From Jiangella mangrovi (GTDB taxonomy: Bacteria; Actinomycetota; Actinomycetes; Jiangellales; Jiangellaceae): a stretch of 64,000 nt of DNA. The position numbers and the translations under genes were made by a program. The stretch is from positions 4,030,001 to 4,094,000 of the forward strand of contig NZ_JACHMM010000001.1 of NCBI RefSeq assembly GCF_014204975.1, written 5' to 3'. Below, one piece after another: positions 36,623 through 46,125 of this stretch; position 1 is the stretch's first letter, and each line of letters opens with the position of its first letter. A model generated the notes under the pieces. The model had not been told where the DNA came from and searched no databases. It saw only the letters and a program-made list of their open reading frames with translations.

Positions 36623-37852
36623 GTGACGACGGCGCGCGCCAAGCTCTTCCCCCGCATCGAGCCGTGGCTGCTGGACGCGTCCCTCACGATCGTCCTGTCG
36701 GTCACGGCGGTGGTCGCGCTGTTCGTCTACACCGACCCCAGCGGCGTCGAGTACGCCGACGCCGATGCGCTGGGCATCGCGCTGGTGCTGGTCATCACGG
36801 TCCCCCTGATCGCGCGCCGCAAGCACCCGGTCGCCGTCGGGCTGATCACCGCGGCCGGGCTGGCCGCCTTCACCGCCGTCGACTACGCCATGCCCACGGC
36901 GGCCGTGGTGGCGCTGATCGCCATCTACACGGCGGCCAACTACGGCGGGCTGGCGGCGTCGTTGCTGGTCGCGGGCGCCCAGGTCGCGGCGTCGGCCGCC
37001 TACGCCGTCGTCAGCGTCGACCGCCACCCCGATCTCAGCATGGACCTCGGGGCCAACATCATCATCAGCTGCCTGCTCATCCTTGGCGCGTGGGGCATCG
37101 GGCGGGCGGTGCGCAGCCGGCGCCTCTACACCGCCGAGCTCGAGGACCGCGCCCGCCGGCTCGAGCGCGCCCACGACGTCGAGGTGCGGGCCGCCATCGC
37201 CGAGGAGCGCTCCCGCATCGCCCGCGAACTGCACGACGTCGTCGCCCACCACGTGTCGGTCATGACGGTGCAGGCGGCCGGCGCACGCCGGTCCCTGCGC
37301 CGCGACGTCGACCGCACCGCCGACGCCCTGCAGGCCATCGAGGACGTCGGCCGGTCGGCGCTGCAGGAGATGCGCCGGGTCGTCGGCGTCCTGCGCACCC
37401 CCGACGGCGACGACCGCGGCGCCCAGCCGGCCACGCTGGCGCCGCAACCCGGCCTCGGCGACCTCGAGCTGCTGGCCGAGCAGATGCGCGACGCCGGGCT
37501 GCCCGTCGACATCCGCGTCGAGGGCGAGCCGGGCGCCGTCCCCGTCGGCGTCGACCTCGCCGCCTTCCGGGTCATCCAGGAGGCGCTCACCAACACGATC
37601 AAGCACGCGGGACCGTCGGCCGCCACCGTCCACGTCCAGTACCTCCCGTCGGAGGTGCACGTCGAGGTGAGCGACGACGGCCACGGCGTGGCGGCCGCAC
37701 TCGAGGGGCGACGCCCTGGACACGGCCTGCTCGGCATGCGCGAGCGGGTGGCCCTCTATGGTGGAACCCTCGCGGCCGGACCGCGCCGCGGCGGCGGCTA
37801 CGAGGTGCGGGCGAAGATCCCGTACGACAGTAACGGAGCGATGTCACGATGA
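36623..37852 (+). CDS. NarL/LiaS-type sensor histidine kinase
   Basis: The 409-residue protein starts VTTARAKLFPRIEPWLL at GTG 36623. It has about five membrane helices (residues 17-162) and little extracellular sequence. The HisKA_3 box is ERSRIARELHDVVAHHVSVM with His204, and the ATPase domain has NTIKHAG, VSDDGHG and GHGLLGMRERV. It autophosphorylates and passes phosphate to the response regulator whose start overlaps its stop (ATGA). Small-loop kinases beside an ABC exporter often sense cell-envelope stress or antibiotics. Confidence 0.93.
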   Translation: MTTARAKLFPRIEPWLLDASLTIVLSVTAVVALFVYTDPSGVEYADADALGIALVLVITVPLIARRKHPVAVGLITAAGLAAFTAVDYAMPTAAVVALIAIYTAANYGGLAASLLVAGAQVAASAAYAVVSVDRHPDLSMDLGANIIISCLLILGAWGIGRAVRSRRLYTAELEDRARRLERAHDVEVRAAIAEERSRIARELHDVVAHHVSVMTVQAAGARRSLRRDVDRTADALQAIEDVGRSALQEMRRVVGVLRTPDGDDRGAQPATLAPQPGLGDLELLAEQMRDAGLPVDIRVEGEPGAVPVGVDLAAFRVIQEALTNTIKHAGPSAATVHVQYLPSEVHVEVSDDGHGVAAALEGRRPGHGLLGMRERVALYGGTLAAGPRRGGGYEVRAKIPYDSNGAMSR

Positions 37853-38529
37853 CGGCCCAGCCCATCCGGGTCCTGCTGGTGGACGACCAGCCGCTGCTGC
37901 GCACCGGATTCCGCATGATCCTCGAGGCCGAGTCCGACATCGCGGTCGTCGGCGAGTCCGGCGACGGCGAGCAGGCGGTCGCCGACGCGCGGGCCCTGCA
38001 GCCCGACGTCGTCCTCATGGACATCCGCATGCCGCGGGTCGACGGCGTCCAGGCCACCCGGCAGATCACCGGCGCCGCCCGCGAGACCGCCCCGCGCGTC
38101 CTCGTGCTCACCACCTTCGACCTCGACGAGTACGTCGTCGAGGCGCTGCGGGCCGGCGCCAGCGGCTTCCTCCTCAAGGACGTGCCCGCGGAGGACCTGG
38201 TGACGGCCATCCGCACGGTGTCGCGCGGTGACGCCGTCGTCGCCCCCAGCATCACCCGCCGGCTGCTCGACATGTTCGCGAGCCGCTTCCCCGCCACCGA
38301 CTCCCCCACGCCGGCCAACCTCGCGCACCTCACCGACCGCGAGCGCGAGGTGCTCACTCTGGTGGCGCGCGGCTACTCCAACGCCGAGATCGCCGCCGAG
38401 CTCGTCGTCAGCGAGACGACGGTGAAGACCCACGTCGGCAACGTGCTGACGAAGCTGAGCCTGCGCGACCGCGTCCAGGCCGCCGTCTACGCCTATGAGA
38501 GCGGCCTGGTCCAGCCCGGCGCGCTCTGA
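37849..38529 (+). CDS. NarL/FixJ-family response regulator
   Basis: The 226-residue protein has a receiver domain with Asp58 as the phosphorylation site (VVLMDIRMPRVDG) and Lys near 110 (GFLLKDVPAED), then a LuxR-type HTH (LTDREREVLTLVARGYSNAEI, VSETTVKTHVGNVL). It is coupled to the kinase gene. The next gene, 174 bp downstream, starts an ABC exporter, the likely target. Confidence 0.95.
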   Translation: MTAQPIRVLLVDDQPLLRTGFRMILEAESDIAVVGESGDGEQAVADARALQPDVVLMDIRMPRVDGVQATRQITGAARETAPRVLVLTTFDLDEYVVEALRAGASGFLLKDVPAEDLVTAIRTVSRGDAVVAPSITRRLLDMFASRFPATDSPTPANLAHLTDREREVLTLVARGYSNAEIAAELVVSETTVKTHVGNVLTKLSLRDRVQAAVYAYESGLVQPGAL

Positions 38530-38661
38530 GCAGCCGGGCTGAGCACGCCCGCCGAGGCGGGGCGTACGCCCGCAGGACGGGCAGATCCACCCTCCTACTC
38601 CTCACGGTGGAGCCGACAGACCGTGCCGTTCGCCGATCATCCCGGCGCCGCCGGCCCATAG

Positions 38662-38679
38662 CGTGGAACACGATCCACG
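38662..38679. promoter_or_regulatory. Inverted repeat before the ABC exporter
   Basis: The arms CGTGGA and TCCACG flank ACACGA about 25 bp before the ABC ATPase start. NarL-type regulators bind short inverted repeats, so this could be the site for the adjacent response regulator. Short and common motif; tentative. Confidence 0.25.
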
Positions 38680-38703
38680 AACCAGCTGACGAGGAGCGCA
38701 CCG

Positions 38704-39465
38704 GTGACGACGGAACCCAGCTCGCCGAGCACGGCGGCCCGCGCCGTTGACCTGACCAAGATCTATGGCAAGGACGACACCCAGGTGGTGGCTCTGGGCG
38801 GGGTGACGGTGGAGTTCACCGCCGGCGCGTACACCGCCATCATGGGCCCTTCCGGCTCCGGCAAGTCCACGCTCATGCACTGCATGGCCGCGCTGGACTC
38901 GTCGACGTCGGGGCAGGTGTACGTCGGCGACACGGAGCTGAGCAAGCTCAACGACAAGGAGCTCACCCGCCTGCGCCGCGACAAGATCGGCTTCATCTTC
39001 CAGGCGTTCAACCTGATCCCGACGCTGACGGCGCGCGAGAACATCACGCTGCCTCTCGACATCGCCGGCCGCGACGTCGACAAGGAGTGGTTCGACACCG
39101 TCATCTCGACCGTCGGCCTGGCCGACCGGCTCAGCCACAAGCCCAACCAGCTCTCCGGCGGCCAGCAGCAGCGGGTGGCGTGCGCCCGGGCGCTGGTCAG
39201 CAAGCCCGAGATCATCTTCGCCGACGAGCCCACCGGCAACCTCGACTCGCGGTCCGGCACCGAGGTGCTCTCGTTCCTGCGCCGGTCGGTCCGCGAGTTC
39301 GGCCAGACCATCGTCATGGTCACGCACGACCCCAACGCCGCCGCCTACTCCGACCGGGTGCTGTTCCTCGCCGACGGCCAGATCGTCGACGAGATGACCG
39401 ACCCGACGGCCGAGAAGGTGCTGGAGCGCATGAAGGGCTTCGACGCCGTGGGGCAGCAGGCATGA
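38704..39465 (+). CDS. ABC transporter ATPase, MacB/LolD-type
   Basis: The 253-residue protein has Walker A at 48-56 (GPSGSGKST), the signature [15 protein letters not shown], Walker [14 protein letters not shown] and the H-loop [28 protein letters not shown] is typical of MacB-type exporters. The GTG start follows a GAGGAG site. It powers the FtsX-like permease encoded next, with a 4-bp ATGA overlap. Confidence 0.96.
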   Translation: MTTEPSSPSTAARAVDLTKIYGKDDTQVVALGGVTVEFTAGAYTAIMGPSGSGKSTLMHCMAALDSSTSGQVYVGDTELSKLNDKELTRLRRDKIGFIFQAFNLIPTLTARENITLPLDIAGRDVDKEWFDTVISTVGLADRLSHKPNQLSGGQQQRVACARALVSKPEIIFADEPTGNLDSRSGTEVLSFLRRSVREFGQTIVMVTHDPNAAAYSDRVLFLADGQIVDEMTDPTAEKVLERMKGFDAVGQQA

Positions 39466-42014
39466 TCCGCGCGACCCTCAAGAGCCTGGCCGCCCGCAAG
39501 CTGCGGCTGGCCATGAGCGCGTTCGCCATCGTGCTCGGTGTGGCGTTCGTGGCCGGCTCGTACGTGTTCACCGACACCATCGACCGGACCTTCGACGACA
39601 TCTTCGGCGGCCTGTCCTCCGACGTCGTCGTGCGCCCGGACCTGCCGGGCGAGACCGACATCTTCACCATGCCCACCGGCACCACCACGACCATCCCGTC
39701 GGACCTGGTCGACGACGTCGCCGCCCTGCCCGGCGTCGAGCGCGCCGACGGCGAGATCGAGAACCAGAGCTTCTTCGTCCTGGACAGCGACGGCGACGTC
39801 ATGACCACCCCGGGCGCCCCCGGCATCGCCGTCAACTGGCACGACGGCCCCGCGGCCGACGGCGACCCGGTGCTGCGCCTGGTCGACGGCGACCTGCCGG
39901 CCGGCCCGGGCGAGGTCGCGCTCGACGACCGCACGTTCGAGCGGTCCGGGTACCAGATCGGCGACGAGGTGAGCTTCGTCAGCACCGGCGACCAGCCCCG
40001 GCTCACCGCGGAGCTCGTCGGCGTCGTCCGGTTCGGCGAGGGCGGCAGCCTGGCCGGCGCCAGCCTGTCGGTCTTCGAGACCCGCTACGCGCAGGAGCTC
40101 TTCGTCGGCGGCGACGACGCCTACAACCGCATCTCGGTCACGGCGGCCGACGGCGCGAGCTCCGAGGACGTGCGCGACGAGATCAGCGCGATGCTGCCCG
40201 GCGACTTCGAGGCGCTGACCGGCGCCGAGGTCGACGAGGAGACGGCGTCGGCCATCGAGGAGGGCCTCGGCTTCTTCAACACGTTCCTGCTGGTGTTCGC
40301 CGCGATCGCGCTGTTCGTCGGCGTGTTCCTCATCCTCAACACGTTCTCGATCCTGGTGGCGCAGCGCTCGCAGGAGATGGCGCTGTTCCGGGCGCTCGGC
40401 GCCGGACGGCGGCAGGTGACGCGGTCGGTGCTGCTCGAGGCGTTCGTCGTCGGCGTCGTCGGCTCCACCCTGGGCCTGCTGCTCGGGCTGGGTGTCGCGC
40501 AGCTGCTCAAGACGGTGTTCGGCGCGTTCGGGCTGGAGCTGGCCGGCGGCCTCGTGCTGCTGCCGCGGACGGTCATCGTCGCCTACGTCGTGGGCATCGT
40601 GGTGACCATGATCGCCGCGTACGTGCCGGCCCGGCGCGCCTCGCGGGTCCCGCCGGTGGCGGCCATGCGCGACGACGTCGCCACCACGGAGTCGTCGCGG
40701 CGCTGGCACCTGTGGATCGGCGGCGCGTTGACCCTGCTCGGAGCGGTCGCCATGGCCACCGGCCTGTTCGCCGACGTCGACGACGCCGCGCTGATGGTCG
40801 GCGCCGGCATCTTCGCGGTCTTCATCGGTGTGGCGCTGCTGGCGCCGGTGCTGGCGAGCCCGGTGCTCCGCGTCGTCGCCGGCTGGTACCCCAGGGCGTT
40901 CGGCACCGTCGGCCGGCTGGCCCGAGAGAACGCGCTGCGCAACCCGCGCCGCACGGCGGCCACGGCGTCGGCGCTGATGATCGGCATGGCGCTGGTCACG
41001 GCCATCTCCATCATCGGCGCCTCGGCCAACGCGACCATCGACCGCGCCCTCGACGACGGCGTCCGCGCACAGTTCGTCGTGTCCAACGCCGTCGGGCAGC
41101 CGTTCTCGCCGACCATCGCACAGGAGGCGAGCCAGGTCGACGGCGTCGACGAGGTCGTCCCGGTGCGGATGTCCGGCGGGCTGGTCGACGGCGACCAGAC
41201 CTTCCTGCAGGCGTTCGACCCGGTCGCCTACGGCCGCGCCGCCGACCTGCCGATGGTCGAGGGCAGCGACGACCTCAGCGGCGGCGGGTTCCTCATCGGC
41301 GAGCAGCAGGCGGAGTCCGAGGGCCTCGCCGTCGGCGACACCGTCCGGCTGCAGCTGCCCGGCTCCGACGAGGAGATCGAGCTGGTCGGCATCTACGGCC
41401 AGTCGCCGCTGCTGTCCGGCGGCATCATCGTCAGCACGCAGACGCTCGAGGACGGCGCGGTGCCGGCGCTGGACTCGCTGCTCTACGTCCTGGCCGACGA
41501 CGGCGCCGACCTCGCCACCGTCCACGAGGGCCTGGACCAGGTGACGGCGGACATCCCGACGGTCACCGTCCAGGACCAGGAGGAGTACAAGGACTCCTCG
41601 CGCGACCAGGTGAACCAGCTGCTGTTCCTGGTCTACGCGCTGCTCGGGCTGGCCGTGCTCATCGCGGTCCTCGGCATCGTCAACACGCTGGCACTGTCGG
41701 TCATGGAGCGCACCCGCGAGGTCGGGCTGCTGCGGGCGGTCGGCCTGAGCCGGCGCCAGCTGCGGCGCACCATCCGGCTCGAGTCGATCGCCATCGCCGT
41801 CCTGGGCGCGGTGCTGGGCGTCGCGCTCGGCCTGCTGTTCGGGGTGTCGCTGCAGCGGGCCATCGCCGACGACGGGCTGGACCAGCTCGCGATCCCCGGC
41901 GGCCAGCTGATCGTGTTCGTCGTCCTGGCCGCGGTCATCGGCGTGCTGGCCGCCGTCTGGCCGGCCCGCCGAGCGGCGAAGCTCGACGTCCTGCGGGCGA
42001 TCACGACGGAGTAG
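39462..42014 (+). CDS. FtsX-like ABC permease (MacB-type exporter)
   Basis: The 850-residue protein has two FtsX/MacB_PCD halves: an N-terminal membrane helix, a large extracytoplasmic domain (about residues 45-265) and three helices, repeated. The helix motif LVFAAIALFVGVFLILNTFSILVAQRSQEMALFRALGA and its repeat IVNTLALSVMERTREVGLLRAVGL are the family signature. With the ATPase it likely exports a peptide, lipid or antibiotic in response to the neighbouring two-component system. Confidence 0.94.
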   Translation: MIRATLKSLAARKLRLAMSAFAIVLGVAFVAGSYVFTDTIDRTFDDIFGGLSSDVVVRPDLPGETDIFTMPTGTTTTIPSDLVDDVAALPGVERADGEIENQSFFVLDSDGDVMTTPGAPGIAVNWHDGPAADGDPVLRLVDGDLPAGPGEVALDDRTFERSGYQIGDEVSFVSTGDQPRLTAELVGVVRFGEGGSLAGASLSVFETRYAQELFVGGDDAYNRISVTAADGASSEDVRDEISAMLPGDFEALTGAEVDEETASAIEEGLGFFNTFLLVFAAIALFVGVFLILNTFSILVAQRSQEMALFRALGAGRRQVTRSVLLEAFVVGVVGSTLGLLLGLGVAQLLKTVFGAFGLELAGGLVLLPRTVIVAYVVGIVVTMIAAYVPARRASRVPPVAAMRDDVATTESSRRWHLWIGGALTLLGAVAMATGLFADVDDAALMVGAGIFAVFIGVALLAPVLASPVLRVVAGWYPRAFGTVGRLARENALRNPRRTAATASALMIGMALVTAISIIGASANATIDRALDDGVRAQFVVSNAVGQPFSPTIAQEASQVDGVDEVVPVRMSGGLVDGDQTFLQAFDPVAYGRAADLPMVEGSDDLSGGGFLIGEQQAESEGLAVGDTVRLQLPGSDEEIELVGIYGQSPLLSGGIIVSTQTLEDGAVPALDSLLYVLADDGADLATVHEGLDQVTADIPTVTVQDQEEYKDSSRDQVNQLLFLVYALLGLAVLIAVLGIVNTLALSVMERTREVGLLRAVGLSRRQLRRTIRLESIAIAVLGAVLGVALGLLFGVSLQRAIADDGLDQLAIPGGQLIVFVVLAAVIGVLAAVWPARRAAKLDVLRAITTE

Positions 42015-42031
42015 CCCGCGGGACCGAGACC

Positions 42032-42066
42032 GGGAGCCGCCACCCCGTGCCCGGGTGGCGGCTCCC
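42032..42066. terminator. Bidirectional terminator
   Basis: Perfect 14-bp arms GGGAGCCGCCACCC (42032-42045) and its complement (42053-42066) with a 7-base loop lie between the convergent permease and OppF-type genes. The right arm is followed by CCCTCGTCTC. This is the strongest plain terminator in the window. Confidence 0.8.
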
Positions 42067-42074
42067 CCCTCGTC

Positions 42075-43196
42075 TCAGGTCGCCGGCGCGGGATTCGGGT
42101 CGGGCTCCGGGTCCGGCTGCTGATCGGGGTCGACGACGGCGCTCGCGGCGGGGCGGATCCGCCCGGCCTCGATGTCCTCGGCCCAGTGGCAGGCGACGCG
42201 GTGCGCGTCGGCGTGGCCGGCCACCGTCCGCAGCGCCGGTCGCTCGTCGGCGCAGCGGGTGGGCTGGCGGAACGGGCAGCGGGTGTGGAACCGGCAGCCC
42301 GTGGGCGGGTCAGCCGGCGAGGGCAGGTCGCCCTGCAGCAGGATCCGCTGCCGGGTGTCCTCGACCTCGGGGTCCGGGATCGGGACCGCCGACATCAGCG
42401 CCTTCGTGTACGGGTGCAGCGGCGTCGCGTACAGGTCGTCCGACGGCGCCTGCTCGACCAACCCGCCCAGGTACATGACGGCGACGACGTCGGCGATGTG
42501 CCGGACGACGGCGAGGTCGTGCGCGATGACCAGGTAGGTCAACCCGAGGCGGTCCTGGAGCTCCTCGAGCAGGTTCACCACCTGAGCCTGGATGGACACG
42601 TCGAGCGCCGACACCGGCTCGTCGGCCACGATGAGCTGCGGCTCCAGCGCGATGGCCCGGGCGATGCCGATGCGCTGGCGCTGGCCGCCGGAGAACTCGT
42701 GCGGGTACCGGTTCGCCGCCGAGGCGGGCAGGCCGACCAGGTTCAGCAGCTCGCGCACGCGGGCGCGGTGGTCGCCGCCGATGCCGTGCGCCCGCAGCGG
42801 CTCACTCAGCACGGACTGCACGTTCTGCCGCGGGTCGAGACTGGCCATGGGGTCCTGGAAGACCATCTGCATCTGCCGGCGCATGCGGCGCAGCTCTTCG
42901 CCCGCGAGCGAGCGCACGTCGACGTCGCCGAAGGTGACGGTGCCGGCGGTGGGCTCGACGAGGCGCAGGATGGCCCGGCCGAGGGTCGACTTGCCGCAGC
43001 CGGACTCCCCCACCAGGCCGACGGTGGCGCCCCGCGGGATGTCGAGGTCGACGCCGTCGACGGCCTTGACGGACCCGACCTGGCGCTCGACGACGATGCC
43101 GGACTTGATCGGGAAGTGCACCTCGAGCCCGCGCACGGACAGCAGGTTCTCGACCGAGGCACGCTTCTCCGCCGAGGGCGGGGATGTCTGGCTCAT
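42075..43196 (-). CDS. Oligopeptide ABC transporter ATPase, OppF/DppF-type
   Basis: The 373-residue protein has Walker [21 protein letters not shown], signature [16 protein letters not shown] and Walker [19 protein letters not shown]. The C-terminal oligo_HPY region has [15 protein letters not shown], with cysteines that bind a 4Fe-4S cluster in homologues. The tail is Pro/Asp-rich. It is the last gene of the importer operon; its start overlaps the OppD-type stop. Confidence 0.95.
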   Translation of the reverse strand: MSQTSPPSAEKRASVENLLSVRGLEVHFPIKSGIVVERQVGSVKAVDGVDLDIPRGATVGLVGESGCGKSTLGRAILRLVEPTAGTVTFGDVDVRSLAGEELRRMRRQMQMVFQDPMASLDPRQNVQSVLSEPLRAHGIGGDHRARVRELLNLVGLPASAANRYPHEFSGGQRQRIGIARAIALEPQLIVADEPVSALDVSIQAQVVNLLEELQDRLGLTYLVIAHDLAVVRHIADVVAVMYLGGLVEQAPSDDLYATPLHPYTKALMSAVPIPDPEVEDTRQRILLQGDLPSPADPPTGCRFHTRCPFRQPTRCADERPALRTVAGHADAHRVACHWAEDIEAGRIRPAASAVVDPDQQPDPEPDPNPAPAT

Positions 43197-44197
43197 GCGG
43201 GCACCTCCTCGGTCTGCTCCAGCGGGTTCAGGCAGCGCAGTGACCGTCCGCCCAGCGACTCCAGCCGCGGTGGGCCGTCGAGGCAGGCGGCCAGCCGGTT
43301 CGGGCATCGCGGCGCGAACGCGCAGCCCTTCTCCCAGTGCAGCACATCGGTGGGCGAGCCCGGGATCGGGTGCAGTGGGGTGCCGCGGGGCGCGTCGAGC
43401 CGGGGCACCGACGCCAGCAGCCCGCCGGTGTAGGGGTGCCGGGGCTCGGCGAACAGCTCGCGCCGTCCGGCCGACTCGACGACGCGCCCGGAGTACATGA
43501 CGTGGACGGTGTCGCACAGCCCGGCGACGACACCGAGGTCGTGGGTGATCATCACCAGCGACGCACCGGTGTCCTGGACCAGCTCCTTGAGCAGCTCGAT
43601 GATCTGCGCCTGGATGGTGACGTCGAGCGCTGTCGTCGGCTCGTCGGCGATGAGCAGCCGCGGCTTGCAGGCCAGCGCCATGGCGATGAGCGCGCGCTGG
43701 CGCATGCCGCCGGAGAGCTGGTGCGGGTACTCCTTGAGCCGGCGGTTCGGGTCCGGGATGCCGACACGGAAGAGCAGGTCCTCGGCCGCGGCCCGCGCCG
43801 CCTCGCCCTTGAGGTCCTGATGGCGCTCCAGCACCTCGGTGACCTGGATGCCGATGGGCACCACCGGGTTCAGTGACGACATCGGGTCCTGGAAGACCAT
43901 GGCGACGTCGCGGCCGCGGATGTCGCGCATGCGGTCGCGCGGCAGCGTCAGCAGGTCGTCGGTGTCGTAGAGCACCTGCCCGCCCACCTGCACGCCGCGC
44001 TTCGGCAGCAGCCCCATGACCGCCAGCGACGTCACCGACTTGCCGGACCCGGACTCCCCCACCAGGCCGACGGTCTCGCCCGGCCGGACGGTGAACGAGA
44101 CGCCGTCGACCGCCCGCACCGACGGCCCGCCCTTGCGGGTGAAGGTGACCGTCAGGTCGCGGACGTCGAGCAGGGGTTCGGAGCCTGTCACACTCAC
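43193..44197 (-). CDS. Oligopeptide ABC transporter ATPase, OppD/DppD-type
   Basis: The 334-residue protein starts [23 protein letters not shown] (GTG 44197; GTG 44191 is possible). Walker A is [20 protein letters not shown], the signature [16 protein letters not shown], and the C-terminal region has [17 protein letters not shown], the cysteine motif of this family. It pairs with the OppF-type ATPase. Its start overlaps the DppC-type stop (GTGA). Confidence 0.95.
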   Translation of the reverse strand: MSVTGSEPLLDVRDLTVTFTRKGGPSVRAVDGVSFTVRPGETVGLVGESGSGKSVTSLAVMGLLPKRGVQVGGQVLYDTDDLLTLPRDRMRDIRGRDVAMVFQDPMSSLNPVVPIGIQVTEVLERHQDLKGEAARAAAEDLLFRVGIPDPNRRLKEYPHQLSGGMRQRALIAMALACKPRLLIADEPTTALDVTIQAQIIELLKELVQDTGASLVMITHDLGVVAGLCDTVHVMYSGRVVESAGRRELFAEPRHPYTGGLLASVPRLDAPRGTPLHPIPGSPTDVLHWEKGCAFAPRCPNRLAACLDGPPRLESLGGRSLRCLNPLEQTEEVPA

Positions 44198-45108
44198 CGC
44201 CTGTACTTGGGGTCGATGGCCTCGCGCAGCCGCTCGCCGAGCATGGTGAAGCCCAGAGCGGCGATGACGATCGCGATGCCGGGGAAGAACGCCAGGTGCG
44301 GCGCGGAGGCCAGGTAGCGCTGGGTGTCGGCGAGCATGCGGCCCCACTCGGGGACCCGCGGGTCGGCACTGCCCAGGCCGAGGAACGAGAGCCCGGCGGC
44401 CTCGATGATCGCCGTCGCCAGCGTCAGCGTCGCCTGGACGATGACCGGCGAGATCGAGTTCGGCAGGATGTGGCCGAACACGATCGGCCGCCGCCGCACC
44501 CCGATCGACACGGCTGCCATGACGTAGTCGGACCCGCGCTGGGCCAGCATCTGGCCGCGGAGCAGCCGGGCGAACACCGGCACGTTGATGATCGCGATGG
44601 CGATCATCACCGACCAGAAGCTGGCGCCCAGCAGCGCGGCGATGGCGATGGCCATGAGCAGGCCGGGGATGGACAGCATGATGTCGACGATCCGCATGAT
44701 GACGGCGTCGACCTTGCCGCCGAACGCGCCGGCGAGGGTGCCCAGGATCAGGCCTCCGGCCATGCCGAACAACGTCGCCACGACGCCCACCAGCAGCGAC
44801 TGCCGTGCGCCGTAGACGACCCGGCTGAACTCGTCGCGGCCGGAGGCGTCCAGGCCGAACCAGTGCTCCGCGGACGGGCCGGGGATGTTCGTGGGCGTGA
44901 TCATCCCGCGGCCGGGCTGGGCGTCGGGCGCGTACGGCGCGATCAGCGGGGCGAAGATCGCGACCAGCACGAAGAAGCCGATCATGGCGAACCCGACGAG
45001 GGCGACGGGGTCGCGGCGCAGCCGCTTCCACGCCTCCTTGCGCAGGTTGCCGCCGGCCGGCTCGACCGGTTCGGACTCGGTGGTCGCCTCGATCTCGGAC
45101 AGGCTCAT
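44194..45108 (-). CDS. Dipeptide/oligopeptide ABC permease, DppC-type
   Basis: The 304-residue protein has an N-terminal cytoplasmic helix ([23 protein letters not shown]), six membrane segments and the EAA-type loop ([24 protein letters not shown]). This is the second permease of the importer. It is 4 bp from the DppB-type gene. Confidence 0.95.
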   Translation of the reverse strand: MSLSEIEATTESEPVEPAGGNLRKEAWKRLRRDPVALVGFAMIGFFVLVAIFAPLIAPYAPDAQPGRGMITPTNIPGPSAEHWFGLDASGRDEFSRVVYGARQSLLVGVVATLFGMAGGLILGTLAGAFGGKVDAVIMRIVDIMLSIPGLLMAIAIAALLGASFWSVMIAIAIINVPVFARLLRGQMLAQRGSDYVMAAVSIGVRRRPIVFGHILPNSISPVIVQATLTLATAIIEAAGLSFLGLGSADPRVPEWGRMLADTQRYLASAPHLAFFPGIAIVIAALGFTMLGERLREAIDPKYRR

Positions 45109-45112
45109 GCGA

Positions 45113-46117
45113 TCACCTCACCCGTACTCGTGGGTCGATCAGCCCGTACGACAGGTCGACCAGCAGGTTCACGACGACGTACATCGCCGCGATCACCAGG
45201 ATGAACCCCTGCAGGACGGCGTAGTCCCGCACGGTGATCGCCTCATAGATGAACCGGCCGACGCCGTCGAAGGCGAACACCGTCTCGGTCAGGATGGCGC
45301 CGGAGAACAGCAACCCGGCCGACAGCCCGATGACGGTCGCCACCGGCAGCAGCGCGTTGCGCAGCACGTGCCGGCGGGTGATCGTCCGCTCGTACAGGCC
45401 CTTCGCCTCGGCCGTGCGCACGTAGTCCTCGTTCACGACGTCGAGCACGCTGGCCCGGGTGATGCGGACGATGATGGCCAGCGGGATGGCGCCCAGCGCG
45501 ATGGCCGGCAGCACCAGGTGCATGATCGCGTCCCAGCTGGCCTCGAGGTTGCCGGTGATGATGCCGTCGAGCACGTACAGGCCGGTGGGATGCTCCGCGT
45601 CGATGCGCGGGTCGTCCCGGCCCTGGGTCGGGAACCAGCCCAGCTTGACGCTGAACACGTACTTGAGGATGTAGGCCAGGAAGAACACCGGCACGGCGAC
45701 GCCCAGCAGCGAGCCCGACACCGACAGGTTGTCCAGCCAGCTGCCGTACTTCTTCGCCGCGAAGTAGCCCAGCGGGATACCGATGCCGACCGCGAAGATC
45801 AGCGCGGCCGTCGCCAACTCGAAGGTGGCCGGGAAGGTCCGCATCATCTCCTCGGTCACCGGCCGGTTGGTGTTGGCGCTGTTGCCGAAGTCGAGTCGCA
45901 CCGCCGCGGAGAGGAACTTCCAGTACTGGACGTACCAGGGCTCGTTGAGCCCGTAGAGCTCCTCGATGCGGGCGACGGACTCGGCGGTCGCACGCTCCCC
46001 CAGGAGGGCCTGGGCCGGCCCTCCCGGAAGCGCGCGCAACCACACGAACAACAGCAACGACAGCCCGAGCAGGATCGGGACGAGCAGCAGGAGCCGCCGT
46101 ACGGCGAACTTGAGCAT
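45113..46117 (-). CDS. Dipeptide/oligopeptide ABC permease, DppB-type
   Basis: The 334-residue protein starts MLKFAVRRLLLLVPILLGLS, has six membrane segments and the EAA loop (TAEAKGLYERTITRRHVLRNALLP). It forms the channel with the DppC-type subunit. Eight bp separate it from the binding-protein gene. Confidence 0.95.
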   Translation of the reverse strand: MLKFAVRRLLLLVPILLGLSLLLFVWLRALPGGPAQALLGERATAESVARIEELYGLNEPWYVQYWKFLSAAVRLDFGNSANTNRPVTEEMMRTFPATFELATAALIFAVGIGIPLGYFAAKKYGSWLDNLSVSGSLLGVAVPVFFLAYILKYVFSVKLGWFPTQGRDDPRIDAEHPTGLYVLDGIITGNLEASWDAIMHLVLPAIALGAIPLAIIVRITRASVLDVVNEDYVRTAEAKGLYERTITRRHVLRNALLPVATVIGLSAGLLFSGAILTETVFAFDGVGRFIYEAITVRDYAVLQGFILVIAAMYVVVNLLVDLSYGLIDPRVRVR

Positions 46118-46125
46118 CTAGACCG